Source: Colwellia sp. (GTDB lineage Bacteria > Pseudomonadota > Gammaproteobacteria > Enterobacterales > Alteromonadaceae). Taken from it: 64,000 bases of DNA. Made by a program: the position numbers and the translations under genes. Positions 38,104 through 49,584 of this stretch are shown here, one piece after another. The stretch's first letter is position 1. Every line of letters begins with the position of its first letter. The stretch spans positions 1-64,000 of the forward strand of contig NVWU01000022.1 in assembly GCA_002733765.1 (NCBI GenBank), given 5' to 3'. Under the pieces are notes generated by a model. It ran no database searches. It saw only the letters and a list, made by a program, of their open reading frames with translations, and was not told the origin of the DNA.

Positions 38104-40332
38104 ATGGTTTCGGTGCGTAAATCTCATCAGGTAGTTAGTGTAGATTTCCAACATTGGTTGGCAGAACAAGCGTTACCTGTGAGTAAGCAACAAGCACTAG
38201 AATTAGTGTGGAAAAATGTTGGTGCGTATTATAAACAACAGGACAAGCATCTATTAAAAGCGATGGAAATGGTAGAAATCTTATCAAGTTTAAATTTAGA
38301 TAAAGATTCTTTAATCACAGCATTTTTAATACCATTATTAGAAACCAACCTGATTTCAAAAAGTTTTGTTGATGAACACTGTAATAAAGAAGTCATAATG
38401 CTCTGCCAAGGGGTAGAGAAAATGGCAGCAATTAAAGGCTTAGGACAACCAATCGCTAATCGTTCAGCTACCCCTTCAGCAGCACTCTCTTCTAATAAAG
38501 TGGATAATATTCGCCGTATGCTGCTTGCTATGGTGGATGATGTGCGCGCTGTCGTTATTAAGCTCGCCGAACGTTTATGTGATTTACGAGAACAAAAAAA
38601 TACCGATGAAGAAAGTCGTGTATTAGCGGCGAAAGAAAGTGCAAATATTTATGCTCCTTTAGCAAACCGTTTAGGTATAGGGCAGTTAAAGTGGGAATTA
38701 GAAGATATTTCTTTTCGTTATTTACATCCGGAAGTCTATAAAAAAATTGCCAAGCTATTAGATGAAACACGTCTTGAACGTGAACGCTATATGACTAACT
38801 TCGTTGGTAATTTAAATGAGCAGCTAAAAATCCTACATATTAATGGGAGTGTTGACGGGCGTCCTAAGCATATTTATAGTATTTGGAAGAAAATGCAACA
38901 AAAGTCATTAGACTTTGACCAACTTTTTGATGTGCGAGCGGTACGTATTGTTGTCGAAAAAGTACAAGATTGCTATTCAGCTTTAGGCATAGTGCATACT
39001 CAGTGGCACCATTTAGCCAAAGAATTTTCTGATTATGTGGCAACACCGAAATCAAATGGTTACCAATCTATTCATACTGTTGTACTTGGACCAGAGGGTA
39101 AATCAATTGAAATACAAATTAGAACCGAGCAAATGCACGATGATGCTGAGCTAGGTGTCGCTGCCCACTGGCGTTATAAAGAAGGTACGCTGGGTGGTAA
39201 AAACAGCAGTAAAGTAAATAGCTTTGATGAAAAGATAGGTTGGTTGAGAAAAATCCTTCAGTGGCAAGATGATGTTAGTGAAAGTGGTGAATTACTAGAT
39301 GAGCTTCGTAGCCAAGTATTTGAAGATAGAATTTATGTTTTTACCCCAAGTGGCGATGTTATTGATTTACCTATGGGGGCAACACCGTTAGATTTCGCCT
39401 ATTATATTCATTCAAATGTAGGGCATTGCTGCATTGGTGCTAAAGTTTTTGGAAAAATAGTTCCTTTTACTTACCGGCTAAAAACAGGCGATCAAGTTGA
39501 AATTTTAACGAGTAAAAAAGCTAACCCAAGTCGTGATTGGCTTAACCCTAATTTAAATTATATTTATTCTTCTCGTGCACGTGCAAAAGTTCAACACTTT
39601 TTTAAGCTACAAGATAGGGATAAACACCTTGCTCAAGGCAAAGATTTACTTGATGTCGAGTTGGCAAAGTTAATTTACTTTAGTGTCAATCAAAGTCAGC
39701 TAAAAGAGGCGGCAATTCATTTTAATGTTAAAACAATTGACGACTTGTATGCTGCCATTGGCTCTGGTAATACGCGTTTACAGCAAGTTATTAATTACTT
39801 TAATGACAAATTTAAACCCGTTGTTGAGATTGATCCACAAAGTCTGGTGAGAGAATCTCAAGCGAGTAAAAAGCTCGTCAGTGATAACAATGGCATTACT
39901 GTTTCAGGGGTGGGTAATTTACTTACCCATATGGCAAAATGTTGCTCTCCAGTACCGGGTGATGCTATTTCAGGGTTTATTACTCAGGGTCGTGGTATTT
40001 CTGTTCACCGTCAAGACTGTGAACAATTAGCTAATGCGCTAGTTCAACAAGGCGAGCGTTTTGTTGAAGTACAATGGGGGCTTGATGAACATCAAAGTTA
40101 TCAAGTTAGTGCGAAAATAATTGCCAGTGATCGACAAGGTCTATTTCGTGATATTTCCACCATCATTGCCAATGAAAAGGTTAGCATTATCGGTATTGAA
40201 AGTCATAGTGATAGTGCTAAACAAACCATGAGTATGATCATTAATATGGAAGTTACCAATAGTGAGCTATTGGTTAGAGTAATAGATAAAATACGTCAAT
40301 TAGATGATGTGATTGATGTGAAAAGAGTTTAA
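38104..40332 (+). CDS. relA: GTP pyrophosphokinase RelA
   Basis: RelA makes (p)ppGpp from ATP and GTP/GDP on ribosomes with uncharged tRNA in the A site. The 742 residues begin with an inactive HD-type domain, since the catalytic HD pair of SpoT is not seen. They continue with the synthetase domain (FDVRAVRIVVEKVQDCYSAL, TPKSNGYQSIHTVV, EIQIRTEQMHDDAELGVAAHW), a TGS domain (VFTPSGDVIDLPMGATPLDF), a zinc-finger-like segment with MAKCCSPVPGD, and a C-terminal ACT domain. AAAGGA lies before the ATG. A MITE-like element follows before mazG. Confidence 0.96.
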   Translation: MVSVRKSHQVVSVDFQHWLAEQALPVSKQQALELVWKNVGAYYKQQDKHLLKAMEMVEILSSLNLDKDSLITAFLIPLLETNLISKSFVDEHCNKEVIMLCQGVEKMAAIKGLGQPIANRSATPSAALSSNKVDNIRRMLLAMVDDVRAVVIKLAERLCDLREQKNTDEESRVLAAKESANIYAPLANRLGIGQLKWELEDISFRYLHPEVYKKIAKLLDETRLERERYMTNFVGNLNEQLKILHINGSVDGRPKHIYSIWKKMQQKSLDFDQLFDVRAVRIVVEKVQDCYSALGIVHTQWHHLAKEFSDYVATPKSNGYQSIHTVVLGPEGKSIEIQIRTEQMHDDAELGVAAHWRYKEGTLGGKNSSKVNSFDEKIGWLRKILQWQDDVSESGELLDELRSQVFEDRIYVFTPSGDVIDLPMGATPLDFAYYIHSNVGHCCIGAKVFGKIVPFTYRLKTGDQVEILTSKKANPSRDWLNPNLNYIYSSRARAKVQHFFKLQDRDKHLAQGKDLLDVELAKLIYFSVNQSQLKEAAIHFNVKTIDDLYAAIGSGNTRLQQVINYFNDKFKPVVEIDPQSLVRESQASKKLVSDNNGITVSGVGNLLTHMAKCCSPVPGDAISGFITQGRGISVHRQDCEQLANALVQQGERFVEVQWGLDEHQSYQVSAKIIASDRQGLFRDISTIIANEKVSIIGIESHSDSAKQTMSMIINMEVTNSELLVRVIDKIRQLDDVIDVKRV

Positions 40333-40347
40333 TGATGAACTACATAT

Positions 40348-40521
40348 TATACCCACACTACTTCAAGATGCGAGTTTCAGGACTACAGAGAAACTCTTGA
40401 TCAAGGCGCATATGCCGTGTTATTGATTTTGACAATAGAATAACTATTCTCTTCAATCAATGCCTTGCCTATAAGCCTTTTAATTTTGCTGGATTCTGCA
40501 TCTTGAAGTGGCATGGGTATA
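40348..40521. mobile_element. MITE-like element between relA and mazG
   Basis: The 174-bp stretch is bounded by imperfect inverted repeats of about 25 bases: the left end starts TATACCCACACTACTTCAAG and the right end, read on the minus strand, starts TATACCCATGCCACTTCAAG. It has no coding potential of its own. TA bases flank both ends, as expected of a TA target duplication, though this cannot be proven here. Related end fragments occur at 16011-16074, 33707-33753 and 42751-42780. It separates relA from mazG and probably forms a long RNA hairpin when transcribed. Confidence 0.75.
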
Positions 40522-40545
40522 TAACAATTAAGAGAAATGTAATAA

Positions 40546-41355
40546 ATGTTAGATAGTAAAGCTTCAATAGATAAATTACGCTGGATTATGACGCAATTAC
40601 GAGATCCAGAAACAGGCTGTCCTTGGGATGTAAAGCAAGACTTCTCTTCAATTACTGCCCATACCATTGAAGAAGCTTATGAGGTAGTTGATGCAATAGA
40701 ACAACAGGATTTTGTTGAACTCAATAAAGAGTTAGGTGATTTGTTATTTCAAGTGATTTTTTATAGCCAGCTTGGTCAAGAACAGCAATTGTTTAATTTT
40801 GACAGTGTTGTAGCTTCAATTTGTGAAAAGCTTATTCGTCGTCATCCTCATGTTTTTAGTGATGCTGATTTAAGTACTGATATGCAAATAAAAGCCAATT
40901 GGGAAAATGAGAAAGCCAAAGAACGCCAAATTAAGAATAAACAGGAAGATATTAGCATTCTTGCTGATATCCCTAAAAATTTACCCGCTTTATCACAAGC
41001 GGCAAAAATTCAGAAACGTTGTTCACATGTTGGTTTTGATTGGCATGAGATTAACGATGTATTTGCTAAAGTCGAAGAAGAAGTGCTTGAGGTTAAAGGC
41101 GAATTAGCAGCGAAAGAGATTAATCAAGTTGCTTTAGGTGAAGAACTCGGTGATTTAATGTTTGCTGTGGTCAATTTATGTCGTCACGCAAAGCAAGATC
41201 CTGAAACCTTGTTGCGCCAAGCAAATCAAAAGTTCACGAAACGCTTTCATGGTGTAGAGGCCCAAGTTAGCGCGTCAGGTAACGATTTTTCAAAACATAA
41301 CCTTGAACAATTAGAGCAATATTGGCAACAAATTAAAAAACAAGAGAAAAATTAA
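40546..41355 (+). CDS. mazG: Nucleoside triphosphate pyrophosphohydrolase MazG
   Basis: MazG hydrolyses NTPs and dNTPs to monophosphates and clears abnormal nucleotides; in E. coli it also modulates ppGpp-dependent death. The 269 residues have two MazG domains, the first with RDPETGCPWD and EEAYEVVDAIE...ELGDLLFQVIFYSQ, the second with KVEEEVLEVKGEL and EELGDLMFAVVNLCRH, each supplying metal-binding Glu/Asp. relA-mazG order is conserved. Its stop overlaps the following methyltransferase ATG by one base. Confidence 0.95.
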   Translation: MLDSKASIDKLRWIMTQLRDPETGCPWDVKQDFSSITAHTIEEAYEVVDAIEQQDFVELNKELGDLLFQVIFYSQLGQEQQLFNFDSVVASICEKLIRRHPHVFSDADLSTDMQIKANWENEKAKERQIKNKQEDISILADIPKNLPALSQAAKIQKRCSHVGFDWHEINDVFAKVEEEVLEVKGELAAKEINQVALGEELGDLMFAVVNLCRHAKQDPETLLRQANQKFTKRFHGVEAQVSASGNDFSKHNLEQLEQYWQQIKKQEKN

Positions 41356-41993
41356 TGGCAAAAATTTCATTATCAAACATTGCTTTAGGTAAAGATTTGT
41401 TAGCAAAAAACAATCATGTGACTATTGGCTTAACAAACCCTAAAACCCCTAGTAACGTCGGCGGAGTTATGCGTGCAGCGGGCTGCTATAGTGTTGACCA
41501 AGTACTTTATACGGGTCATCGATATACGCATGCAGCAAAGTTTATTGGTTCGAAAAATAATACCGACACTCAAAAGTTGAGTGAGGAAATTCCACTTGTT
41601 GCGATAGACGACTTTTTACAGTTAAAGCACTCAAGCATAGAGCAGCAACTGGAAAATATGCCTGAATCAACTAAAATTATTTGTGTAGATTTAGTCGAAG
41701 GGGCCACACCGTTGCCTCTTTTTCAGCACCCGGATCAAGCCTTGTATATTTTTGGACCAGAAGACGGCACTATCGGGCAAGCTGTAATTGATCAAGCTGA
41801 TGATGTGGTTTATGTGCCGACTGTTGGTTGTATGAATTTGGCTGCCTCAGTAAATGTGTTACTTTATGACCGATTGGCTAAGTCACTGGTAAAGCAAGAT
41901 AAGCTAGAGACAGATAATACGCTTATTCGAAAAAGTAGAGATACCAACAACCAAGCTAAAGTTAAGGTTAAAATTAAAGTGTCACAGGAATAA
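41355..41993 (+). CDS. TrmH/SpoU-family RNA 2'-O-methyltransferase
   Basis: The 212 residues carry the SPOUT knot signature of SAM-dependent RNA methyltransferases: VTIGLTNPKTPSNVGGVMRA at the start, IFGPEDGTIG in the middle and VYVPTVGCMNLAASVNVLLY near the end, forming the three conserved motifs. It is shorter than SpoU/RlmB and lacks their N-terminal substrate-binding domain. The RNA target cannot be assigned; the tRNA group is likelier from size. It is coupled to mazG by a one-base overlap. The Lys-rich tail (KVKVKIKV) is unusual. Confidence 0.85.
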   Translation: MAKISLSNIALGKDLLAKNNHVTIGLTNPKTPSNVGGVMRAAGCYSVDQVLYTGHRYTHAAKFIGSKNNTDTQKLSEEIPLVAIDDFLQLKHSSIEQQLENMPESTKIICVDLVEGATPLPLFQHPDQALYIFGPEDGTIGQAVIDQADDVVYVPTVGCMNLAASVNVLLYDRLAKSLVKQDKLETDNTLIRKSRDTNNQAKVKVKIKVSQE

Positions 41994-41998
41994 CTGTA

Positions 41999-42433
41999 AT
42001 GGACAAAATTACTATCGAAAAGCCAGAGGTAACGTTAACGCAATGTTCGGTTTCACTGCAAGGGCAAAGTAAAACTAAAACGTTTTTCTTAAAAGTTATG
42101 GGGCTGCTCTTTGTTGGTTTAGCTATTTTAGGTGTTATTTTGCCCATATTGCCAACGACACCTTTTCTGCTTGTTGCTGCCGCTTGTTTTGCTAAATCGT
42201 CACCCTCTTTGGAGAAAAAGTTACTGGCGAATAAAACGTTTGGCCCATTAATTCATGAATGGCAACAACATCGTTGTATTCCTCGTAAAGCGAAACGAGT
42301 CGCTTTACTCACCATTATTCTCTCTGTTGTTTGGTCGGCGTATTTATTGAAAAACGTTATGCTAACCGCATTGGTTGTTGCACTTGTTATCGGGCCTTTT
42401 ATATTTTTATGGCGTTTACCGATAAGTAAATAA
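41999..42433 (+). CDS. YbaN/DUF454 family inner-membrane protein
   Basis: This 144-residue protein has the DUF454 pattern: a membrane segment (LLFVGLAILGVILPILPTTP) leading into FLLVAAACFAKSSPSLEKKL, then GPLIHEWQQHRCIPRKAKR, and two closing membrane segments. No activity is established for the family. It starts 5 bases after the methyltransferase gene, so it is the last gene of mazG's operon. Confidence 0.82.
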   Translation: MDKITIEKPEVTLTQCSVSLQGQSKTKTFFLKVMGLLFVGLAILGVILPILPTTPFLLVAAACFAKSSPSLEKKLLANKTFGPLIHEWQQHRCIPRKAKRVALLTIILSVVWSAYLLKNVMLTALVVALVIGPFIFLWRLPISK

Positions 42434-42689
42434 TTTTTAAAGGTTCAATGTGGCCATTTCATAGTCCTAAGATTTACTTTTGCATAGCCAAGTAGGAAAA
42501 AACCTGATGCAACAATTAAATTCTTCTATTAATACTACATAATATAATGGAGTAACTATTGCTCCAATACCTTAAGTTGTCGTAATGCTTCCCATGATAA
42601 ATATAGTTGAAATGGTAGTGATTAAAATATCTATACCTGTACTAATCAATATGTTGAGGGGCTTAATATTACTTTATACGGCGCTAAAT

Positions 42690-42727
42690 AATCCAAGCAT
42701 AGAGTGACTATGCTTGGATTTTTATTT
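42690..42727 (+). terminator. Strong intrinsic terminator
   Basis: A perfect 13-bp stem AATCCAAGCATAG/CTATGCTTGGATT (42690-42702 and 42708-42720) with a 5-base loop is followed by TTTTATTTT. It is well formed for the plus strand but lies 257 bases after the DUF454 gene, further than usual, so it may belong to an unseen transcript or end long read-through. Confidence 0.85.
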
Positions 42728-42750
42728 TGCCTAAAGTTACTTTGAACTTG

Positions 42751-42780
42751 CCTGAAACTCGAATTTTGAGGTGACTTGTA
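42751..42780. repeat. MITE-end fragment
   Basis: Read on the minus strand, the inner part (TCAAAATTCGAGTTTCAGG) matches the left end of the element at 40348 (TCAAGATGCGAGTTTCAGG) with two differences; the outer part is poorly kept. It lies 30 bases after the strong terminator. Confidence 0.45.
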
Positions 42781-42888
42781 TCGCTATGCTTCTTTGCGTT
42801 AACTAATTTGAGCCAAAGCGAAAGCCTTGGCTCGGGGATATTGATTCGAGTCTAGTGTATTTCAGAGGAGGCAGCGGCAATTTTATAG

Positions 42889-43500
42889 TTAAAGAGCTAA
42901 AGCTTTACTTACTAAAGCAGCTAAATGTTGAGGTAACGGCAGCGTTAATGCGATTTCATGGCCTCGCTCAGACATTTTATTCCACGTTAGTTTTACGATA
43001 CGAATAATTTTTTCTTCATTATCTACAGCGGTATATTTAGCGGCAAAGTCATCAAAATAATGCTCAAGAAAAACTAAACAAGCAACATCTTCTAAAGTTT
43101 GGCTATCATCATTTTGTTTTGCATTGCCTTGGCGAATTAAATCTTTACGAATTATTGCGGCTGTTTGTTCGGCTTGTTCAGTGCTATAGCCACATTCAAG
43201 CATAATAGATGCAGTCAGCTCACCATGAAATTTCCCTAAATTAATGCGCCATTGATAATAGCCAGCCTTACCTTCTTTAAACTCACTACGTTTTAAGTGC
43301 CAACGTTTAATATGCTGTGCGCGAACAGCTATTTTTAATAATTCACTGGCATCAAGCCAATGCTCAGCTAAACATTGAGACATGCGTTGACCATATAATA
43401 GTTCTTTTGGGTGTTCTATTCCCTCTACCAAAGTGGTATTGGTGTCAGTTTGGTTGATATTATCTATGGCGGATAAAACTTTTTTTAGTGGTGTAGTCAT
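42889..43500 (-). CDS. DUF4202 family protein
   Basis: The 203-residue product matches the DUF4202 family: GIEHPKELLYGQRMSQCLAE, ELLKIAVRAQHIKRWHLKRS, YYQWRINLGKFHGE, then LEDVACLVFLEHYFDDFAAK and KLTWNKMSERGHEIAL. The AQHI, FH and ED residues resemble metal-binding positions of HD-type phosphohydrolases, but no activity is known; that reading is an inference. I use ATG 43500 (MTTPLKKVLSAIDN), as family members begin here; an upstream start at 43554 adds 18 unlike residues. It is divergent from pyrG. Confidence 0.82.
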   Translation of the reverse strand: MTTPLKKVLSAIDNINQTDTNTTLVEGIEHPKELLYGQRMSQCLAEHWLDASELLKIAVRAQHIKRWHLKRSEFKEGKAGYYQWRINLGKFHGELTASIMLECGYSTEQAEQTAAIIRKDLIRQGNAKQNDDSQTLEDVACLVFLEHYFDDFAAKYTAVDNEEKIIRIVKLTWNKMSERGHEIALTLPLPQHLAALVSKALAL

Positions 43501-43710
43501 GTGTATTGTTAAGTCATGAATTAGATTATTATCATAACCATTTATCACCAACAAAAAAATGCTTATTTTTAACGTTCAATGGCGTGTTGTTATTGTTGTT
43601 AGTCTCGCTTTTACGTATAATGTTTTCCCGTCCTGCTTTATTTACATTTGTGTTGCCTTTTATTCATTTTTTAGTGCTTTTTGACTAAAAAACAAGGTAG
43701 CTATTGATAA

Positions 43711-45402
<1,692 letters not shown>

Positions 45403-45418
45403 CTCAATCGCAATTATA

Positions 45419-45444
45419 AACCGTAGCCATGTGCTACGGTTTTT
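45419..45444 (+). terminator. Intrinsic terminator of pyrG
   Basis: A 9-bp stem AACCGTAGC/GCTACGGTT (45419-45427 and 45433-45441) with loop CATGT is followed by TTTG. It sits 17 bases after the pyrG stop, so eno downstream probably relies on its own promoter or read-through. Confidence 0.85.
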
Positions 45445-45450
45445 GTTTAA

Positions 45451-46800
<1,350 letters not shown>

Positions 46801-46997
46801 CCACTCAATTTTTTGCTATTTACTTCAATAGTCACGTAGCTTGTACTCACAAATTTGAACAACCAAAGGTTGGCTCATTGGGCGTAGGACAGGACGTTCG
46901 AAGTAATGACTAAAGTCAACTCAGTGCAAGTGCCTTGTTCTTGAACTAATTAGCTTTAAGTCTAGCGGTTATATCAGTATATATTTAAAAACAAGTT

Positions 46998-47027
46998 AAA
47001 CCGAGCTTTTATCAGCTCGGTTTTTTT
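46998..47027 (+). terminator. Intrinsic terminator of eno
   Basis: A 10-bp stem AAACCGAGCT/AGCTCGGTTT (46998-47007 and 47014-47023) with a 6-base loop runs into TTTTTTT. It lies about 200 bases after the eno stop, a long 3' untranslated stretch. Confidence 0.88.
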
Positions 47028-47076
47028 ATGTTCAGGATGAACCGCATATCGTGGAGCCATGGATGGAAAAACGTGT
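47027..47076. repeat. Post-terminator element, copy 2
   Basis: The bases starting TTATGTTCAGGATGA right after the eno terminator resemble those after the nqr terminator (9251-9300), about three of four bases identical over 45. The placement relative to the stem-loop is the same in both. Confidence 0.4.
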
Positions 47077-47152
47077 ATAGGAAATTTTATCTTTTCGTCA
47101 TAATCGAGTATGCTAAAAGACTAATAAGTAAGTTGTTGATTTTTAACACCTC

Positions 47153-47824
47153 ATGACACAATCATCTTTTTGGCAAACCAATAAGCAAAACAATGATTTT
47201 GCAGAGTTATGTAATGCGCTTTATGAGCGAGAAGTACACTTGCTTGCGAATACTGAAATGACCAGTATTCAATATATGCAAGGGCGTTTAAAAAGTTTGC
47301 CTTATTACATTAATAAAACTGCTAATTTAATGACACAGGTAAATGAGCAAGGACACTCACCGCTTACCTTGGATATTCAAAATGCGACATGGTCAGCTAA
47401 ACAGGCGAGTAAACTGTCAGTGTTATCACAAAGCGAAGAAGATGTTTTATCATGGTATACGCGCTTAATTAGCCAAACTAATAAAGCATCATTAGGCTTA
47501 GTTGTACCGATACTAAAAGCCGATCATATTGTTTTAGATAGTATTGATCGTATTGATGCCGAAAAAAAACGTATTCGTACTAATGTTTCAGGTTGGTTTT
47601 CGTTAATAGAGACTAATGTTGATCACTCTTTGTCTTTATTAAAACCGACCAAAAAAGTAATGCTTTCTGCCTGTGCCGGACATCGATGGCAAGACCGAAT
47701 GAAAGCTATTAAATTAAGACCTGTCATTCCAAGTTTGCGAGAATTATTAATTTCTTGTGCTATTGATTGGCAAAATTTCAAGCAACCTTTGGCTGTAAAT
47801 CCATTACCGTTTAAAGCACTCTAA
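47153..47824 (+). CDS. Protein of unknown function upstream of ftsB
   Basis: I do not recognise this 223-residue protein. It has no signal peptide or membrane segment and looks mainly helical. Notable stretches are LYEREVHLLANTEMTSIQYM near the start, HIVLDSIDRIDAEKKRIRTN in the middle and a short aromatic and Pro-containing end (WQNFKQPLAVNPLPFKAL). A long clean frame, sensible composition and placement between eno and ftsB on the same strand support a real gene. It was compared mentally with PriC and other small replication proteins and does not fit them. Confidence 0.65.
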   Translation: MTQSSFWQTNKQNNDFAELCNALYEREVHLLANTEMTSIQYMQGRLKSLPYYINKTANLMTQVNEQGHSPLTLDIQNATWSAKQASKLSVLSQSEEDVLSWYTRLISQTNKASLGLVVPILKADHIVLDSIDRIDAEKKRIRTNVSGWFSLIETNVDHSLSLLKPTKKVMLSACAGHRWQDRMKAIKLRPVIPSLRELLISCAIDWQNFKQPLAVNPLPFKAL

Positions 47825-47936
47825 AACAGGCACTTTGATTGGTAACAGTGATATAACTCATATAAACATTTACACTTTGTTTAAGCCTTATATAATGGTG
47901 ATATTATATAAGGATTTTGTCTTTTTCTAGGTAACC

Positions 47937-48233
47937 ATGCGAGCATTTACGCTACTTTTACTGATTATTTTTGGTTTATTGCAATACCGACTTTGGTTTG
48001 GTAAAAACAGTGTGCCTGATTATTTAGCCTTACAAGAAGATGTTACTCGTCAGCAACAAGTTAATGAAAAGTTAAAACAGCGTAATAAATTACTTTATGC
48101 TGATACCGACGACCTAAAGTTAGGCATGGAAGCGATTGAAGAGCGTGCGCGTAATGAACTAGGTATGATCAAAGAAAATGAAACCTTTTTTCGTATTATT
48201 CCGAGTAAAAATCAAATAAGCCAAGAACCATAG
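47937..48233 (+). CDS. ftsB: Cell division protein FtsB
   Basis: FtsB is a bitopic divisome protein that pairs with FtsL through a coiled coil and joins FtsQ. The 98 residues have a short cytoplasmic start, one membrane segment ([16 protein letters not shown]), a periplasmic coiled coil (about 28-75, [20 protein letters not shown]) and the family end [19 protein letters not shown]. It is 20 bases before ispD, the standard order. Confidence 0.95.
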   Translation: MRAFTLLLLIIFGLLQYRLWFGKNSVPDYLALQEDVTRQQQVNEKLKQRNKLLYADTDDLKLGMEAIEERARNELGMIKENETFFRIIPSKNQISQEP

Positions 48234-48253
48234 AGCAAAGGAGCTCGGTAGTC

Positions 48254-49042
48254 GTGATTAAGCAAACTCAAGAGGCTCATAATTTTGTGGTCATTGTTCC
48301 TGCTGCGGGCGTAGGTAAACGCATGCTTGCGTCATGTCCTAAGCAGTACCTAGAAATCAATAAGCAGAGTATTTTAACCCATACAATTAACCGTTTATTA
48401 AGCCACCCTAAAATTACCAAGGTTATTATTGTACTGAATGACGAGGATGAGTATTTTGCTCAAACCGAATTAGCAGAGAATACAAATATTGTTAGGATTT
48501 CAGGAGGCAAAGAACGAGTAGACTCGGTTTTAAATGGATTATGTGCTATCGATATTGAAAAATATCCTTGGGTTTTGGTGCATGATGCGGCTCGCCCTTG
48601 CGTCACTCATCATGATATAGATACACTAATTGAACAATGTATTACTAATAATTGCGGTGGTTTATTAGCAGCACAGGTGGTCGATACGATGAAGCAGAAT
48701 AGTATCAACCACTCAAATACTGTTGCTAGTACTATCGAACGAAGTAACCTATGGCATGCTTTTACTCCACAAATGTATAAAACAGTAGAGCTAAAACAAG
48801 CTATTAAGCAAGCTCTGGAACAAAACGTTAATATTACCGATGAATCTTCAGCGATTGAATTAGCGGGTTTACCGAGCTTACTTGTTTTAGGGCGTCGCGA
48901 TAATATCAAAATAACGCGACCTGAAGATTTAGCCTTGGCGACTTTTTACTTAAAACAACAAGAATTAGAGCAACAAAAGCTATATCAAGAGAAGTTAAAC
49001 CAACACATTGAGAACAACAAACAGGATAAAATATGCGAATAG
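48254..49042 (+). CDS. ispD: 2-C-methyl-D-erythritol 4-phosphate cytidylyltransferase
   Basis: IspD couples MEP to CTP, giving CDP-methylerythritol, the third step of the MEP route. The 262 residues contain the nucleotide-binding [31 protein letters not shown] and TDESSAIE, and a Gln/Glu-rich tail of about 25 residues beyond the usual end. The start codon is GTG (48254) behind AAAGGAG at a spacing of about ten. It overlaps ispF by 10 bases. Confidence 0.96.
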   Translation: MIKQTQEAHNFVVIVPAAGVGKRMLASCPKQYLEINKQSILTHTINRLLSHPKITKVIIVLNDEDEYFAQTELAENTNIVRISGGKERVDSVLNGLCAIDIEKYPWVLVHDAARPCVTHHDIDTLIEQCITNNCGGLLAAQVVDTMKQNSINHSNTVASTIERSNLWHAFTPQMYKTVELKQAIKQALEQNVNITDESSAIELAGLPSLLVLGRRDNIKITRPEDLALATFYLKQQELEQQKLYQEKLNQHIENNKQDKICE

Positions 49043-49527
49043 GACACGGGTTTGATGTGCATAAATTTGGTGGGCATGGGCCGCTTATTTTAGCTGGTGT
49101 TGCCGTGCCATACGAGCAAGGTTTTATTGCTCATTCTGATGGTGATGTCGCCATTCATGCGCTTTGTGATGCTATTCTTGGTGCACTTTGTTTAGGTGAT
49201 ATAGGTAATCACTTCCCCGATACTGATGATGAATATAAAAACATCTCAAGCCGAATTTTATTACGTCATGTGGTTAGCTTGATGACAGATAAAGGTTATC
49301 AAATTGGCAATGGTGATATAACCATAGTGGCGCAAGCACCGAAAATGTCACCACACTTAGCGGCAATGCGTACTTGTTTAAGTGAAGATTTACTGTGTGA
49401 TGTAGATCAGATTAATGTTAAAGCAACGACAACAGAGCAGTTAGGTTACACCGGGAGAAAAGAAGGTATTGCTGTACATTGCGTGGTGTTATTAACGGTT
49501 AAAATCCAAGAGTTTCCACCTATGTAA
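49033..49527 (+). CDS. ispF: 2-C-methyl-D-erythritol 2,4-cyclodiphosphate synthase
   Basis: IspF cyclises CDP-ME 2-phosphate to MEcPP with loss of CMP. The 164 residues include the zinc ligands of GFDVHKF and [20 protein letters not shown], the [12 protein letters not shown] loop, and [19 protein letters not shown]. It starts inside the ispD end (10-base overlap). A slightly long C-terminal tail follows the usual end. Confidence 0.97.
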   Translation: MRIGHGFDVHKFGGHGPLILAGVAVPYEQGFIAHSDGDVAIHALCDAILGALCLGDIGNHFPDTDDEYKNISSRILLRHVVSLMTDKGYQIGNGDITIVAQAPKMSPHLAAMRTCLSEDLLCDVDQINVKATTTEQLGYTGRKEGIAVHCVVLLTVKIQEFPPM

Positions 49528-49584
49528 GAGTTGAAGAGTATTTAGTTTGACTTTCAACTTAATAAAATCAATTAGAGAAGAATA

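Larger units (their letters stand above)
42434..42888. other. Intergenic region between DUF454 and DUF4202 genes
   Basis: About 455 bases between two converging genes. It contains a strong terminator (42690-42720) and a repeat-end fragment (42751-42780), listed separately. On the minus strand between about 42690 and 42460 there are short hydrophobic readings in different frames (LISTGIDILITTISTIFIMG, GAIVTPLYYVVLIEEF, LIVASGFFLLGYAKV) that might be remains of a small membrane protein, but no intact frame exists. Confidence 0.4.
46801..47152. other. Intergenic region downstream of eno
   Basis: No supportable gene in these 352 bases. It holds the eno terminator (46998-47027) and the second copy of the post-terminator element (47027-47076), listed separately. 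The segment before the terminator has short inverted repeats (such as AACCAAAGGTTGG around 46861-46873) but no open frame of note. Confidence 0.4.
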
